From the NCBI GenBank assembly GCA_032718475.1, contig JAUCBJ010005946.1:1-64000 (forward strand): a stretch of DNA of 64,000 nucleotides, in the 5' to 3' direction. Below are positions 1 to 10,992 of the stretch, piece by piece; position 1 is the first letter of the stretch; each line of letters begins with the position of its first letter. Source of the stretch: Nemertoderma westbladi. Its lineage: Eukaryota > Xenacoelomorpha > Nemertodermatida > Nemertodermatidae. Both the position numbers and the translations under genes were made by a program. The notes beneath the pieces are model-generated. The model had not been told where the DNA came from. It saw nothing but the letters and a program-made list of their open reading frames with translations, and ran no database searches.

Positions 1-41
1 AAGGCAGTGGTTTTAAGCAGACTTCAAAATACTGTGCAGTA

Positions 42-3000
42 GTGAATGAAGGTCAAGTTTTACATGCTCATAAATATGAAACTAAATCTAGTACTGGATT
101 CTTAAAAATAGAAACTTTTAATTGCAAGGGTTTTATCAGAAATAAATCATATATCATACAAAGATTGAATACTGAGAAACCAGATGTTCTGATGTTACAA
201 GAACACTGGCTTGGGCCTAGACAAGCTGACTTTTTCTTCAAGAGACAGTCTCTACATAAAGAATATACATGTGTTGATTACACAATCTCGTCAGAGATGC
301 TTAAACCCAAGCGGCGGATACGGGGAGAAGGGGGAACGGTTATATATATAAAAAATAACCTACAAGTATTTTGCAGTCCTTTAAACTTAAACTCTGAACG
401 TTTAACTGGTATTAGAATTGCTGGAGCTTTTGATAGAGACTTGGCAATAATCAATATATATCTCCCTTCAGATTGCAACAGACCTGAAGATAAAAATAAT
501 TATTTTCTTACCACTACTCACCTGGCTACTGTCATTGAAGAATGTCAGGCAGCTGGTTTGGGTATAATCATAGGAGGTGATATTAATGGGTCACTTAAAG
601 CAGATATTTTTCATCCCAGAGGATCTAGAAGTTATTCACATTTTGGACATATTTTTAACAATGTCATATTGAGAAATTATGACTTTACAGTTGCTGACAT
701 GTGTATAAAGGCATCTGGTCCAATGTCTACATACACCTTCAATAACAAATTTGGAGATATCATTCGTGAGAGTTACATTGATCACATATTAGTTGGAAAT
801 GAAATGTATGAAAATATCCGAGAGTCACTTGTACTAGAACATGATGAGAAAAACCTCTCTGATCATAGGCCAGTAAAGATACTCCTCCAATATAAAAAGA
901 GTCTCCAAGTGGAAGACAATCTACTACGATCTCGAATTAAACAAACTAAATTTGATTTCAAAAAGGCAACAAATGTACAGAAGGTTGCTTACAGAGAGGA
1001 AATCCGAGGAAAGCTTGAATCTGTAAATCACAATGTAACTTTAGATGAGAAAGTGAATATCCTAACAAATACTATAAACGAAGCATCCAAAAACAATATT
1101 CCTAGATTTTACTGGAAACCAAAAACTCATTTGAAATATCGCAAAAACTTAAAGGTGACTGGAAAACGTAGCACAAATTACTCAAAAGACTACCAAGACT
1201 ATCAACAACATATAAGAGATATTATTGCAACAAACAGGCATGATCCGAAACTTTTCTGGAAAAATATTAAGCCAGTAAAAGACAACTTCATTGTTCCAAA
1301 TCCTACATTACTATATCATGAAGTTAAAACACAATTCAACAACTGTATGCAACACAATGAAGATCCATCACTTCATACACCTGATCCCACATGTAGTAAT
1401 TCAAAGCCCGAGCTGGGGAAGACAGTCAAAGATGACTGTTCAACGAAGACAAACCCAAATAATATAACCCCAACAGAAATTGAATCCAATATAAAGGACC
1501 TTAACCGGCAGAAGGCAGCTGATATCAACAATATCATCTCAGAATCTTTATTTTATGGCCTATCCGATACACTTACGGGTTTCATTGCAGATATTTTCAA
1601 TGAGATTAACCGCAAAGGGAAAACCCCTCTTTCCTTCTCAACTAGTATAATATTTCCTGTTCCTAAACCAGCCAAGAAGAACTCTGTAATACAAAATTCA
1701 ACACGATTTCGAAATATAAGTATTATCACTGTTTTGGCAAAATTATGGGAGCGAACTATCATTAAAGAGCTTGAATGTCTGACTCTAAATGAACTCCAGC
1801 TTGGTTATAGAAAAGGCATAGGCAGTGAAACTGCTTATTTATTGGCATCCCAGCTAATTCGAAAGTTTAACAAGAAAAACTCAAAAATATATGCCTTATC
1901 TCTTGATATGTCGGCTGCATTCGATAAAGTTAGCTACACTATGCTTTTTGACAAACTGAGACAGTCAAAATTAAATGGCAACATTGTTGATGCTATAGAG
2001 ACATACTATAGAAATTCGGTCGCATATTTGAATTGTAATGGATATTGTTATGCAGAGCCGATTGCCTTGTGTCAAGGTGTGCGACAAGGTGGAGTCCTAT
2101 CCCCACTACTATTCAACTATTACATGACGGATTTAATTACTGAAATAGTGGAGAGCGGCCTAGGAGTTCACATAGCAAGGGAATCTTTTGCCATTTTAAC
2201 ATATGCAGATGATGTACTGCTGCTTGCTACACTTAAATCAGATTTACAGGAAATGCTGCAATTATCGAGCTGCTTCCTCGAGAAACACAACATGAAATTG
2301 AACTTCTCAAAATGTCACTTTCTATCCATAGAAACAGATGGCAGGTGTTCTACTAATGATAGCATAACCTTCTGCGGTAAAGTAGTAGATGCGGCTGATG
2401 GTTGTTTTTATATGGGTCTCCCGCTACCTTCACATCGGAATAGGCTCAAAGATCATCTCAACACCAAAGTCTGGTCTAACCTTTCTATGTTAAAAAATCG
2501 GGGTCTAACTGTGGATCAAATAACGCTTAAAATCTCCAGCTTAGTTTGGCGTATGATATGTCTACCCTCTATATCATATGGGGCCCTAGCCTTATCCAAC
2601 AATGAACTGACTGAAGTTGCAAGCAGCTGTAGGTCTGCCATGAGGGATATTATACACTTAAAGAGCTACATGCCAAATGCAGTGTTAGCTCAACTTTTTG
2701 AGATTGATGTGGAAAGTCACCTACGACTTACTAACTTTCGAGGACTATATAATACATTTAACACCTCCAATAAAAAGATATCTTCTTTCTTTGGGTCTTT
2801 ACTGTGTGACCACTGGACAGACGAGGATAATAAAGACTCAATTTTTACTCTTTATCAGATGTCCAGCTGGTATCATGACTTGCCACCACTGAATTCACTA
2901 GCTGTGCATAATTACTCCCCTCAACACTGCATACAAAAACGGAAGAAAGAGTTGCAGCACCAAATCACTGATCGTGATATGTTCCTCACGCTGATTAATC

Positions 3001-3089
3001 TATCTATCCTCAACAGGCCAGACATACCTATGTCACTGAGAAAGGAGGTTTTGCAAGAGACTAATAAGATGGTCTTGGTGGGCTTATAA
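42..3089 (+). CDS. Endonuclease-reverse transcriptase of a LINE element
   Basis: A 1015-residue polyprotein that nicks target DNA and reverse-transcribes its own RNA onto the cut end. An APE-type endonuclease fills about residues 20-285: FNCKGF near 26, LQEHWL near 52, GDING near 179 and the terminal SDHRPV near 273. The reverse transcriptase follows. It has LDMSAAFDKV near 620 (first catalytic Asp), GVRQGGVLSPLLF near 680 and the YADD catalytic box at about 721-724. There is no stop or frameshift, so the protein may be active. The true start may be further upstream, because the ATG at 42 lies just before the endonuclease core and the window cuts the element. The C-terminal 250 residues have no motif I recognise. 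Confidence 0.92.
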   Translation: MNEGQVLHAHKYETKSSTGFLKIETFNCKGFIRNKSYIIQRLNTEKPDVLMLQEHWLGPRQADFFFKRQSLHKEYTCVDYTISSEMLKPKRRIRGEGGTVIYIKNNLQVFCSPLNLNSERLTGIRIAGAFDRDLAIINIYLPSDCNRPEDKNNYFLTTTHLATVIEECQAAGLGIIIGGDINGSLKADIFHPRGSRSYSHFGHIFNNVILRNYDFTVADMCIKASGPMSTYTFNNKFGDIIRESYIDHILVGNEMYENIRESLVLEHDEKNLSDHRPVKILLQYKKSLQVEDNLLRSRIKQTKFDFKKATNVQKVAYREEIRGKLESVNHNVTLDEKVNILTNTINEASKNNIPRFYWKPKTHLKYRKNLKVTGKRSTNYSKDYQDYQQHIRDIIATNRHDPKLFWKNIKPVKDNFIVPNPTLLYHEVKTQFNNCMQHNEDPSLHTPDPTCSNSKPELGKTVKDDCSTKTNPNNITPTEIESNIKDLNRQKAADINNIISESLFYGLSDTLTGFIADIFNEINRKGKTPLSFSTSIIFPVPKPAKKNSVIQNSTRFRNISIITVLAKLWERTIIKELECLTLNELQLGYRKGIGSETAYLLASQLIRKFNKKNSKIYALSLDMSAAFDKVSYTMLFDKLRQSKLNGNIVDAIETYYRNSVAYLNCNGYCYAEPIALCQGVRQGGVLSPLLFNYYMTDLITEIVESGLGVHIARESFAILTYADDVLLLATLKSDLQEMLQLSSCFLEKHNMKLNFSKCHFLSIETDGRCSTNDSITFCGKVVDAADGCFYMGLPLPSHRNRLKDHLNTKVWSNLSMLKNRGLTVDQITLKISSLVWRMICLPSISYGALALSNNELTEVASSCRSAMRDIIHLKSYMPNAVLAQLFEIDVESHLRLTNFRGLYNTFNTSNKKISSFFGSLLCDHWTDEDNKDSIFTLYQMSSWYHDLPPLNSLAVHNYSPQHCIQKRKKELQHQITDRDMFLTLINLSILNRPDIPMSLRKEVLQETNKMVLVGL

Positions 3090-3118
3090 CTTCTGTTTTC
3101 GCTGGACATACTTATTTA

Positions 3119-3421
3119 GTTAACTGCACATTCATTTCAAGTAATATTTTAATGCAATTTTAATGTGAATCCTTTTCAGCTAACTGCACATTTAATTCAG
3201 TTTAATATTTAAATGCAATTTTAATGTGAACCGTTTATTGTGGTTCTCTTTTACATATACTCTGCGTCTGCTCTATACATCAGATGTTAACTGCACATTC
3301 ATTTCAAGTAATATTTTAATGCAATTTTAATGTGAATCCTTTTCAGCTAACTGCACATTTAATTCTGTTTAATATTTAAATGCAATTTTAATGTGAACCG
3401 TTTATTGTGGTTCTCTTTTAC
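3119..3421 (+). repeat. 136-bp direct duplication in the LINE 3' UTR
   Basis: Two nearly identical 136-base copies (3119-3254 and 3286-3421) begin gttaactgcacattcattt and end ggttctcttttac. A 31-base spacer separates them. Each copy holds two internal half-repeats around aatgcaattttaatgtgaa. Confidence 0.85.
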
Positions 3422-3478
3422 TAATTATGACTCTAATATAGCCGCCGGGGCGCAAGCCGGATAATAATAATAATAATA

Positions 3479-4417
3479 GGGGAGGGAGGGGGTTCTGTTT
3501 ACTTACCCACAGCACTCCTACACAACACCAGTGACATTCTAATATCTTTCGTCAATCAGAGACAAATAACACCAGAGACATATTGCGATATTGGCACACT
3601 AAATTGTGCAGCTGGTATTTCTATGGGAAGTATTTAATTTACTAAATTAATTCACACGTTTTATTTACAATATTTATGTTTCTTGCTGGTTGTTTGCAAT
3701 GGAACAAAATTAAACATTGCTAGTGGATGGCGCATTCATTTCCTAATATAGCAATGCATTACTTTTTATGTTCAATATTCAATTAAAGTATCAGTATTAC
3801 TTCGCGTAGCACGTGAACGATGTATGTTATAAGTATCAATCCGAAAGTATTATAAACAATTATAAATAATATTGTCCTCTAGGGCCAGACTGGGTATTAA
3901 GGTGAAAAAAATATCTGCCATATATCAACTCCCCTCTAACGGCGAATAGTGTAATACATATCTACAAAAGTAATTTAAAAATTTCACGTGCTGTGCGTTG
4001 TGCGAAGCGAAACAGGGGGGAATCTGTCGCATATCCCATCTGGGATATTTAATATTTCGCCTCACTGTTCAATTATCAATTAAGGGAAAATAGCAGGTTG
4101 CAGTGACACGTTATTCTAACCAAAACAATAAACTAAAGTCAATATAACAGGTTATATTTTTAATTTTGGGAGTAAAATGATGTTATTATTTAAAGCCCCC
4201 CCCCTCCACCCCTACCCCGCACCTCCATTCTGGTCAAGGCACCACTTCCTTAATTAATTATTTTAATTGTCGTGGACGAGATAAAATGAACACATAAAAA
4301 AAATAAGGTTTTGGCATCTTAAAAAGGCCAGTGCTTTTTTTAATTGCTGCTTTACTTCCGTAAAAGCAAGTAAAAGTAAATGACACATTTAAGGAAGATA
4401 ATTCATATTGATTTCAG
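3479..4417. other. Non-coding stretch upstream of the teashirt-like exon
   Basis: No reading frame is supported here. It probably lies in the intron before the teashirt-like last exon. About 4040-4215 holds a reversed copy of a dispersed repeat (reverse complement of ttagaataacg...cactgtaacctgct) next to a C-rich run. Forward copies of the same repeat occur near 6870-6990 and 41670-41790. Confidence 0.5.
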
Positions 4418-6726
4418 GTGAACCGGTTGTTCGAGGAGAGCGATTCGCTCCTTGTGCTCTAAGATCACAAGAAGCCTCGAGGAATAGTTCAAGTGTACAA
4501 GATATAGCACTGGACCTCAGCATTCGAAAGTATACGACCAAGGTCTCAGAGGAGGTTCATGGTACTGAAAATCGGGATTGGAGCACCAAGAGAAAACGAC
4601 GAGTTTCTTCTGAAATAAACGAAATCATGCAAATTCCAAATAAAACTGTGAAGAATCATAGTAAACAACGCGGAGATGGCAGGTGGTCTTCGGATATAAC
4701 AACATTCTACGATGGAATTCCTGATTACCTCGCCGCAGTCAGACCAGGATTTATCAGCTATGTAAAAGACAAAGTCTACGATTCCAAACTGCTCCTGGAA
4801 ATGTATAACAATGTCATTAAAACTTTGGACCCTCTGGCGGCAATAGTCTGCAATATTATTTGCCCAGTTTGTGAAAAACGCTTCGGAAATATGTACGAGA
4901 TTGCTGTTCACATCTCCAACTTCAACCATCAAGGAAATTGTAATCCAAAGTTAGTGAAATTATTCCAGAAATGGGCGACGAAAGGAGTAAATTTGGCACA
5001 TATTGATGAGGTTGATAATGTTGACTCTGGTGTCAGTGAACCACTGACAACTAATCAAAGTTTTTCATGCCTCGGTACAACGGAAGGTGGAGATATGAAA
5101 AACATGTACTTTGATGGAAGTAAATATTCTACAAAAAATTTAATTGTTTCTGATATTCCTAAGCCTTCCTCGAAAACTGCAACTATAGATACTGCTACCC
5201 TCATTGTAGAGAAACCAAGAACTAAGGAAGTCAGAAAGAAATGTAATCAGTTACAGCCAGATTTGCCAATTTGGTGGCAACCGTCGATGGGTCTTACACC
5301 AACTGCCGTGTCGCAGTTGTTGTCCTACGAAAAAAAGCAAATACCTGACATTAAAAGCAGCGCAGCCGTCTCCCCAATTAGTACCCAACCCATTACAGTG
5401 TGTCATTATCCTTCTCAATTACGCGTACCTTCAACTGCAGTTGGTAGTAATTCGCGAACATCATCAGTTCAAACTAGTGGTGGAAATAATGAAAATAAAA
5501 ACTTAAGGAACGAGATTCTCAAATGCCTCGTGTGCAGCGACACATTCGATTCGATTTCTTCTCTGACAATCCACATTGCAACAAGCGGTCATTATCCGCG
5601 TTTTCTAATGGCAGAAGATGGAAAACCTAACCAAACCAGCATAAAAAACAACAACTGCGACTCCAAAACACTTACAAAGTTTGAAAGTCAAGTATTTTCA
5701 GGTGCAAATTGTTCTCATTGTAAACGGTTATTTCTTTCCGCTGAAACTTTTCTTAGTCATATTGCGATCTGTCGGGATTCAAGAATAAGTCGCTATACCG
5801 AGGTCGTTACTAACCCCGATATTCTATCCTGCAGACAATGCTGCACAGAGTTCGGCTCCATCGACGAGTTGGCACAGCATCTACTAGCAGGGCATAAAAC
5901 ATTACCGAGTGAAAAATCGTATAAGGAAAACAGTGAAACTCCAATGAACGAGGAATTGTCGCCGAGTTTTTCTGATGCTGGGTTTATTTGTGAACCTTTC
6001 CCGGATTGCTCTACGAACAAGCAAGAAACTGATAAACCTGTGCCACCCACAACCTCTACAACCCAGTGCAGATCAACTGTGCCACCCACAACCTCTACAA
6101 CCCAGTGCAGATCTACTGTGCCACCCACAACCACTACAACCCAGTACAGATCTACTGTGCCACCCCCAACCACTACAACCCAGTGCAGATCTACTGTGCT
6201 ACCCACAACCTCTACAACCCAGTGCAGATCTACTATGTTGTCGATGAATACAACCGAGGTAGAAGCACAAGTGCCATCACCAAAACGACGACCAAAAGGA
6301 AAGAAAAAAATACCCAAAAGTAACCACCGTGTCGCCACCAACCAGTCTGCTATGGGATCATCAGTTGTTTCGGAAGACAGGAATGAATATAATTTGAGGC
6401 TATTGGAACTTAAATCCATAGGAGAAGGCAACGACACATCTAAAAATAATACAACCCTACCGTTTACGGAGCTTAACAATCCGCAACTGGATAAATTACT
6501 GCACAATGGTTGGATGAGTGTCCCAGGCCCGGCTGTCAGTGAGATGTCGGCAACTCTAGGGCCTTCAGCTCCAATGGTGTTCTACCAGAGTGGGGAACGT
6601 GGTGGCTGCTACGAATGTATATTGTGTTCTAGAATATTTCACAGCCGCCACGCAGTCAAGGTTCACCTAAGTAAGGCTCACGACAAATCACCCCAAGATC
6701 ATACTGATTTCCTAATTGTGCTTTAG
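4418..6726 (+). CDS. tsh: Teashirt/TSHZ-like zinc-finger transcription factor, last exon
   Basis: Teashirt proteins are nuclear repressors that pattern trunk and appendages. The exon follows a splice acceptor (gatttcag, AG at 4416-4417) and encodes about 770 residues to the TAG at 6724-6726. There is no ATG at its start, so an upstream coding exon must exist. Near the N-terminus ALDLS resembles the CtBP-binding PxDLS motif. Spaced atypical zinc fingers follow: CPVCEKRFGN..H..5..H, CLVCSDTFDS..H..5..H, a CSHCKRLF finger, a CRQCCTEFG finger, and a C-terminal CILCSRIF finger. That last finger runs into HAVKVHLSKAHDKSPQDH, the segment that best matches the TSHZ C-terminal finger. One large coding exon fits the family. 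Residues about 545-609 are a 13-residue tandem repeat. I see no homeodomain, which is fly-like rather than vertebrate-like. Confidence 0.72.
6040..6234 (+). repeat. In-frame 39-bp coding minisatellite in the teashirt-like gene
   Basis: Five consecutive 39-base units encode VPPTTSTTQCRST with small variations (S/T at position 6, C/Y at position 10). The period is a multiple of three, so copy-number change would keep the frame. The low-complexity Pro/Thr/Ser tract sits between zinc fingers. Confidence 0.92.
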
Positions 6727-6783
6727 GAAGATTTATAACGTTAAACTGGAACATAACATATTACATAGATTAGGAGATAGGTT

Positions 6784-6998
6784 GGGGGGGGGGGGGGGGG
6801 GTGACTTTACACGCAATCAAAAAATCGACGCAAATAACAGTTGATTGATTCTTAATTTATTGCTTTGCTTTGGTTAGAATAACGTAACACTGTAACCTGC
6901 TCCTTTCCCTAAATTGCTAATTTAACATTGAGACAAAATATTATTTCTCCGAGATGATATTTGCGTCCAGTCACCCCCCCCCCCCCCCCCCCCTCCCC
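6784..6998. mobile_element. Small foldback with poly-G and poly-C ends
   Basis: A run of about 18 G followed by tgac near 6784-6805 is mirrored by gtca followed by about 19 C near 6969-6992. Matching pieces just inside (gacgcaaat and atttgcgtc) suggest a degenerate inverted repeat. The right half contains the dispersed motif ttagaataacg...cactgtaacctgctcctttccc, shared with 41670-41790 and, reversed, with 4040-4215. It is probably a non-autonomous DNA element. Confidence 0.45.
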
Positions 6999-8740
6999 CC
7001 TGTCTATAAGTGTAGAGTTTTACGAGAGTAGAATAGATTATTTACTACAGTAGATACACATTACACATGCTAACAATATTTATTGAGTGCGTTCGAAACT
7101 CATTAAACAATTAAACTCATTAAGCTTTGACGCAACTGAAAACCAGGGGCGTGCCAAGGGGGGACACCTGCCCCTGGCCAGTGTGGGGAAGCGGGGCGCG
7201 GCTGAGCACCGATTAAAGTCGACTAGTTTCGGCCAACAATACTCCTATTATTTTACTTAATAATACTGTTAATATTTTTATGCGCATTTCTACACTCAAG
7301 GAATATCGTCTTCCATGGGACTTTCTTCCATGATTTATCTCAATGATGTCTCCTTGGTAGCACCTAATAAACTGTGATCGTTGGTGGTTCACCCAGCCAC
7401 CTACTACGGCTGTGATTTGTGATCAGTCAGGGTTTTTTTTATTTTAACTTTGGTGTGGCGTTAGTAAATAGTCGTCTACAACTCGAATATTGGCTGCAGT
7501 AGATAATCCTTCATTTGATACTATCGACCTACTGTACAGTACTTTTCACGTCAGCGGAAAATAGTGGCGAAAAATTTGATATCTTTTCAATTTTTAACTT
7601 GAAATATGAACGAAAGTCTAATTTCTTGGTATCTTCTGAAATTCTATCTTAGATGTTGGTTTAGGTGTTTTGGTTGATAAGAAATAAAATACAAGAAACA
7701 ATGGTTATTGGAATTGTATAATTCTTAGTTATACATATCTGTTATTTCGTTGTGAAGTAGGTAAATTGCCAAGTTGCCAAAATATGGAACTTTAGAGTTT
7801 AACATTATATATCTTTCTAGAAATGCGCGTGATGTTTTTCCCTGGCTACCAAATTCATCAAAACTTAATCCATTATCTAAGATAGGATGTTATTATCATA
7901 TTTTAAATATTATTTTGTGGTAGATACTGTATTATATTTATTGATATTTATTGAGGATGGTCATCTGAAAGAGCGACTCGGGTTGTATCCTGGCGAAATT
8001 ATTCCAGAACATATTCCTGTTTTCAAAAAGTAATGTAAACGTGTGTGTCTATACCAGGGGCGCGCTAAACTACAGTTTAGAACGCCTTGGTTTCTACTAA
8101 GAGATCCTACTATGGATCGTAAGAAGCATTACTATTCAACTAAAAGATACTTACCTACAAAATAATATATGAATAAGATAACAGTTTTGATATAAAGGCA
8201 TTTAATTTATCCAACGGATAAGTAAAATAAGTAGTTTATAAAAATTAATACAGTAATACTGTAGGAAGCACATTATAGTAAAAATAAATAAAATAGATAT
8301 AAGTATTAATTACACAGCCACATATTAGGGAGTTATTATTTAAATAAAATCGGGTATTGTAATATTTATATTTGCTGAAGGTGGAATGCGAGGCTGAGGG
8401 TTGTGGGGCGAGCCACGTTGGTCAGCCCATTGCAGCCCATCGCATGGGCGGCAGTGGACGCCTGACCGCTGCATAGGCGGCAAATACATGCAGGGGTGGG
8501 CCGCCAGCATCTTGTTGAGCTGCAGAGTTTGTGATGGAAGCCGTTGGAAAGGAACTGCGCTCCCACCCTCCGCCGCTGGCCCGATAAATATTTGAGGTTG
8601 GTACTGGAGTTGTCTCCATTGTCAACCGCCTCAAATAACAGAATAACAGTTTTCATAAGTAATAGGATAACTTATATAGTTACAGAAAGATGAATTAAAA
8701 AATACCGTTGGTAATTCTGAACAATAATTGCCTTCGCCTA
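6999..8740. other. Non-coding stretch with one GC-rich island
   Basis: Mostly AT-rich sequence with no supported gene. About 7140-7210 (caggggcgtgcc...) and 8054-8075 (caggggcgcgct) share a short motif typical of transposon debris. At 8366-8656 a GC-rich island is open in several frames for 60-96 codons, mainly on the minus strand, but without splice sites, codon bias or a recognisable domain. I do not call it a gene. Confidence 0.4.
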
Positions 8741-8835
8741 TTAACACAAGGACTTCTAGAACATGGTATATATTCAGTATATTTATAGTATATATATAGT
8801 GAATATATAATATGTTATAGAAGTCCTTGATTAAC
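8741..8835. repeat. AT-rich hairpin, about 95 bp
   Basis: ttaacacaaggacttctaga at the left end pairs with tatagaagtccttgattaa at the right end. An AT-rich middle (tatatatagtgaatatata) lies between. This is a compact imperfect palindrome of MITE type. Confidence 0.6.
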
Positions 8836-9232
8836 ATTAGAAGACATCGGTATTGCCAATATAACCCGGGCGTTAGCTGCTGGGATAGTGAACGCGGAAT
8901 CCCAGCGATGGGAAAACAACTCGTTTAATTTCCAACAACAAGATGAACCCGTTGATTCACGCAGCAACTGTCAACGCGATGTAAATATAGTCCTAGAGAC
9001 TTGTATCTCAATCAGTGTGGCGGCAGAGTTGATATCATAGCAAAATTAAGAATTTAAGGATGAATTTCCACGATATATTATCCTTCCCATACTCGAGTGG
9101 CTGCCAAGAATGGCCAAGGTATTGAGGACTTTAAATATGTCACATAATTATTAATGTTGTGTTACTTTACTTAATTTGTACTTATACGTTGTATAATGTA
9201 CGTAATAAACAAATCAAATCAAATCGAAACAA
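8836..9232 (+). mobile_element. Possible LINE 3' end with CAAAT-type tail
   Basis: The segment ends gtaataaacaaatcaaatc with a short (AATC)n run, a style of tail seen on L2/CR1-like elements. No coding motif is left upstream, so the call rests on the tail alone. Confidence 0.25.
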
Positions 9233-10397
9233 GAAATATTTTACGAAGATTAGGCGACATTTCATGGAAACTTAAATATATTCCACCGAGTTTAAATGAC
9301 CAATTCAACCGCATACTCAAGAAAGCTTTTCCGATTAGGGGGGCTAGTTTTCCTTTTCTCACAACAATAAAAATTATTCACATAAATAATGCCATTTTTA
9401 CTGGATCGTAAACAGCTGCTCTAATCTGATAACTCTACTAATTCCTTATTCTACCATCGCCATCTTTAAACTAAGGAGGGGACTTCATCTGCATCTGCGG
9501 GAACTGGATATCCAGCACATAGTCAGAGTCAGAGATAGTGAGAGTAGTCGCATTAATATTACTCTTACATCGCTTACTACCGCGGGTTAACATTATTTCA
9601 GATCTAACACAGAAACTCGTAAAGATTTCAACATCCCGTTTTCGATATCCGATAATAATATTCGATAATCGTGAACACTCAATCACTAAGTATATAAGTA
9701 TGTTTCTATCAGTTTGTCGAGATACACAGTTTGTCAGATTGAAGCTCAATTAGCACTTTGTTTCGATTGAAATGCCTATTGGTTCAGATCTTCTATTATT
9801 TATACAACTCAATAACTTCCCTTTGCTATCTGTGTTGAGTTTATCATGGCGGTGTTCTCCATCAAGGTTTTGTAAAGTTCTATCAGAAACTTTTCGGCCC
9901 CAAGTAAGTCTTCCTCAAGTTAAGGATTTGGTGGTTGGAGATGTTGACCAACTCTCGCTGTCCGATATAGGTCTTATATTTCCGAACATAAACACGTTGT
10001 CATTAAGCTCTTGTGATATTGTTGTTACGAGTAACCAACCTAACAATAACATTTTAATGAAGTCCTTCACACTCAGTGTAACTACTGTACCTCCAACAAC
10101 ATAAGTTTAATGGTAGCACTCCATTTTCTCCCACGGTTCACAACACTTAGGATTTCCTTACGTCCATGCCGTTGGTATCGAAGTGTGGATCTGGCAACCG
10201 CAGACGATATCTTCGAATTTGTCGATTCTGGCAATCTCGATGAGTGGAAATCTTTTGCTTTGTATCACCATTGTCGTTTACATTTGACAGATTCTTTAGC
10301 TTTTGCAGCATACTTTACCTCCGCGGTGTGGAAACGATGTAAGAAGTTGGCGAATTTTAAAGCTTCAGTATTATTGGCAAGTGGAAACGAACTCTGA
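9196..10397 (+). pseudogene. Decayed LRR-like reading frame of unknown function
   Basis: Several short frames (9196-9411, 9538-9753, 9772-10104, 10110-10397) follow each other with stops and frame changes between them. They have a similar leucine-rich flavour, for example LPQVKDLVVGDVDQLSLSDI and FPNINTLSLSSCDI, which recall leucine-rich repeats of F-box type proteins. The last two frames are separated by a single stop region near 10102. It could be a broken gene, or several exons of a real one with splice sites I cannot place. The family assignment is a guess. Confidence 0.25.
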
Positions 10398-10992
10398 GAA
10401 AATGGAAGTTCTGATTTCAATAGAATACCTATAAGAATGAATGTAATAGATATTGCATTGGATTTAGAATTGGCAACATACGAGAAAATAATGTTATTCT
10501 AGAATTTGATATTCTAGAATTTGAGTGATTAGCAATTAATTTTCAATGACAACTGAACTGAGCAAATATAATAATATACCTTTATACAATGATGATTAAT
10601 AATATTTTTAGTTAATTAATAGTTATTCTTGAAATGGCGTTGACTTTAAGTTTACACCAACACACTTAACAAATTTTTTATACATTTGCAGCCACACCCC
10701 ACCCTAGGGCCTACGTGAGGGGGGGGGGGGGATTTCCCCTGCCCGTCAGATTTTCTGAACTTAGACTAGGTAAACCACCACCTTGTAATTTGGAGGCCTT
10801 CATGGTGGTCAAATTGATACCACTTCGTAAATATTTATTCCAGAACATTAAATTAATTAAACAATTGGTGGGCCAGTTTGTTGTGAAGTTGAGTTGATTC
10901 TATCAGTCTAATATCAAATATAAATGTGGCCAGGATTTACCACAATTGCGTTGCCCCAGCCGCTTTTTCCTCTCGACGGCCCTGCCCCACGA
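10398..10992. other. Non-coding stretch
   Basis: AT-rich sequence without a supported gene. A 13-base G run lies near 10719-10731. Around it, ccctagggcctacgtg and ttcccctgcccgtcag look like transposon debris. Confidence 0.4.

Larger units (their letters stand above)
1..3478 (+). mobile_element. Non-LTR retrotransposon (LINE), 3' part
   Basis: The window opens inside a LINE-type element. Its long open reading frame (42-3089) is followed by about 390 bases of 3' untranslated sequence. That sequence ends in a GC-rich block (gccgccggggcgcaagccgg) and a short (ATA)n tail near 3460-3478, the usual way non-LTR elements terminate. No LTRs are visible. The 5' end and any ORF1 lie outside the window. 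The intact frame suggests a young insertion. I do not assign a clade. Confidence 0.85.

Noticed and set aside
4408-4417. TTG at 4408 as start of the teashirt-like protein
   Set aside because: It lies in the intron just before a clear acceptor (gatttcag). The exon begins at 4418 with a split codon.
8366-8656. A Cys/His-containing minus-strand reading frame in a GC-rich island
   Set aside because: Several frames are open at once because of GC-rich composition. No splice sites, start context or domain favours one.
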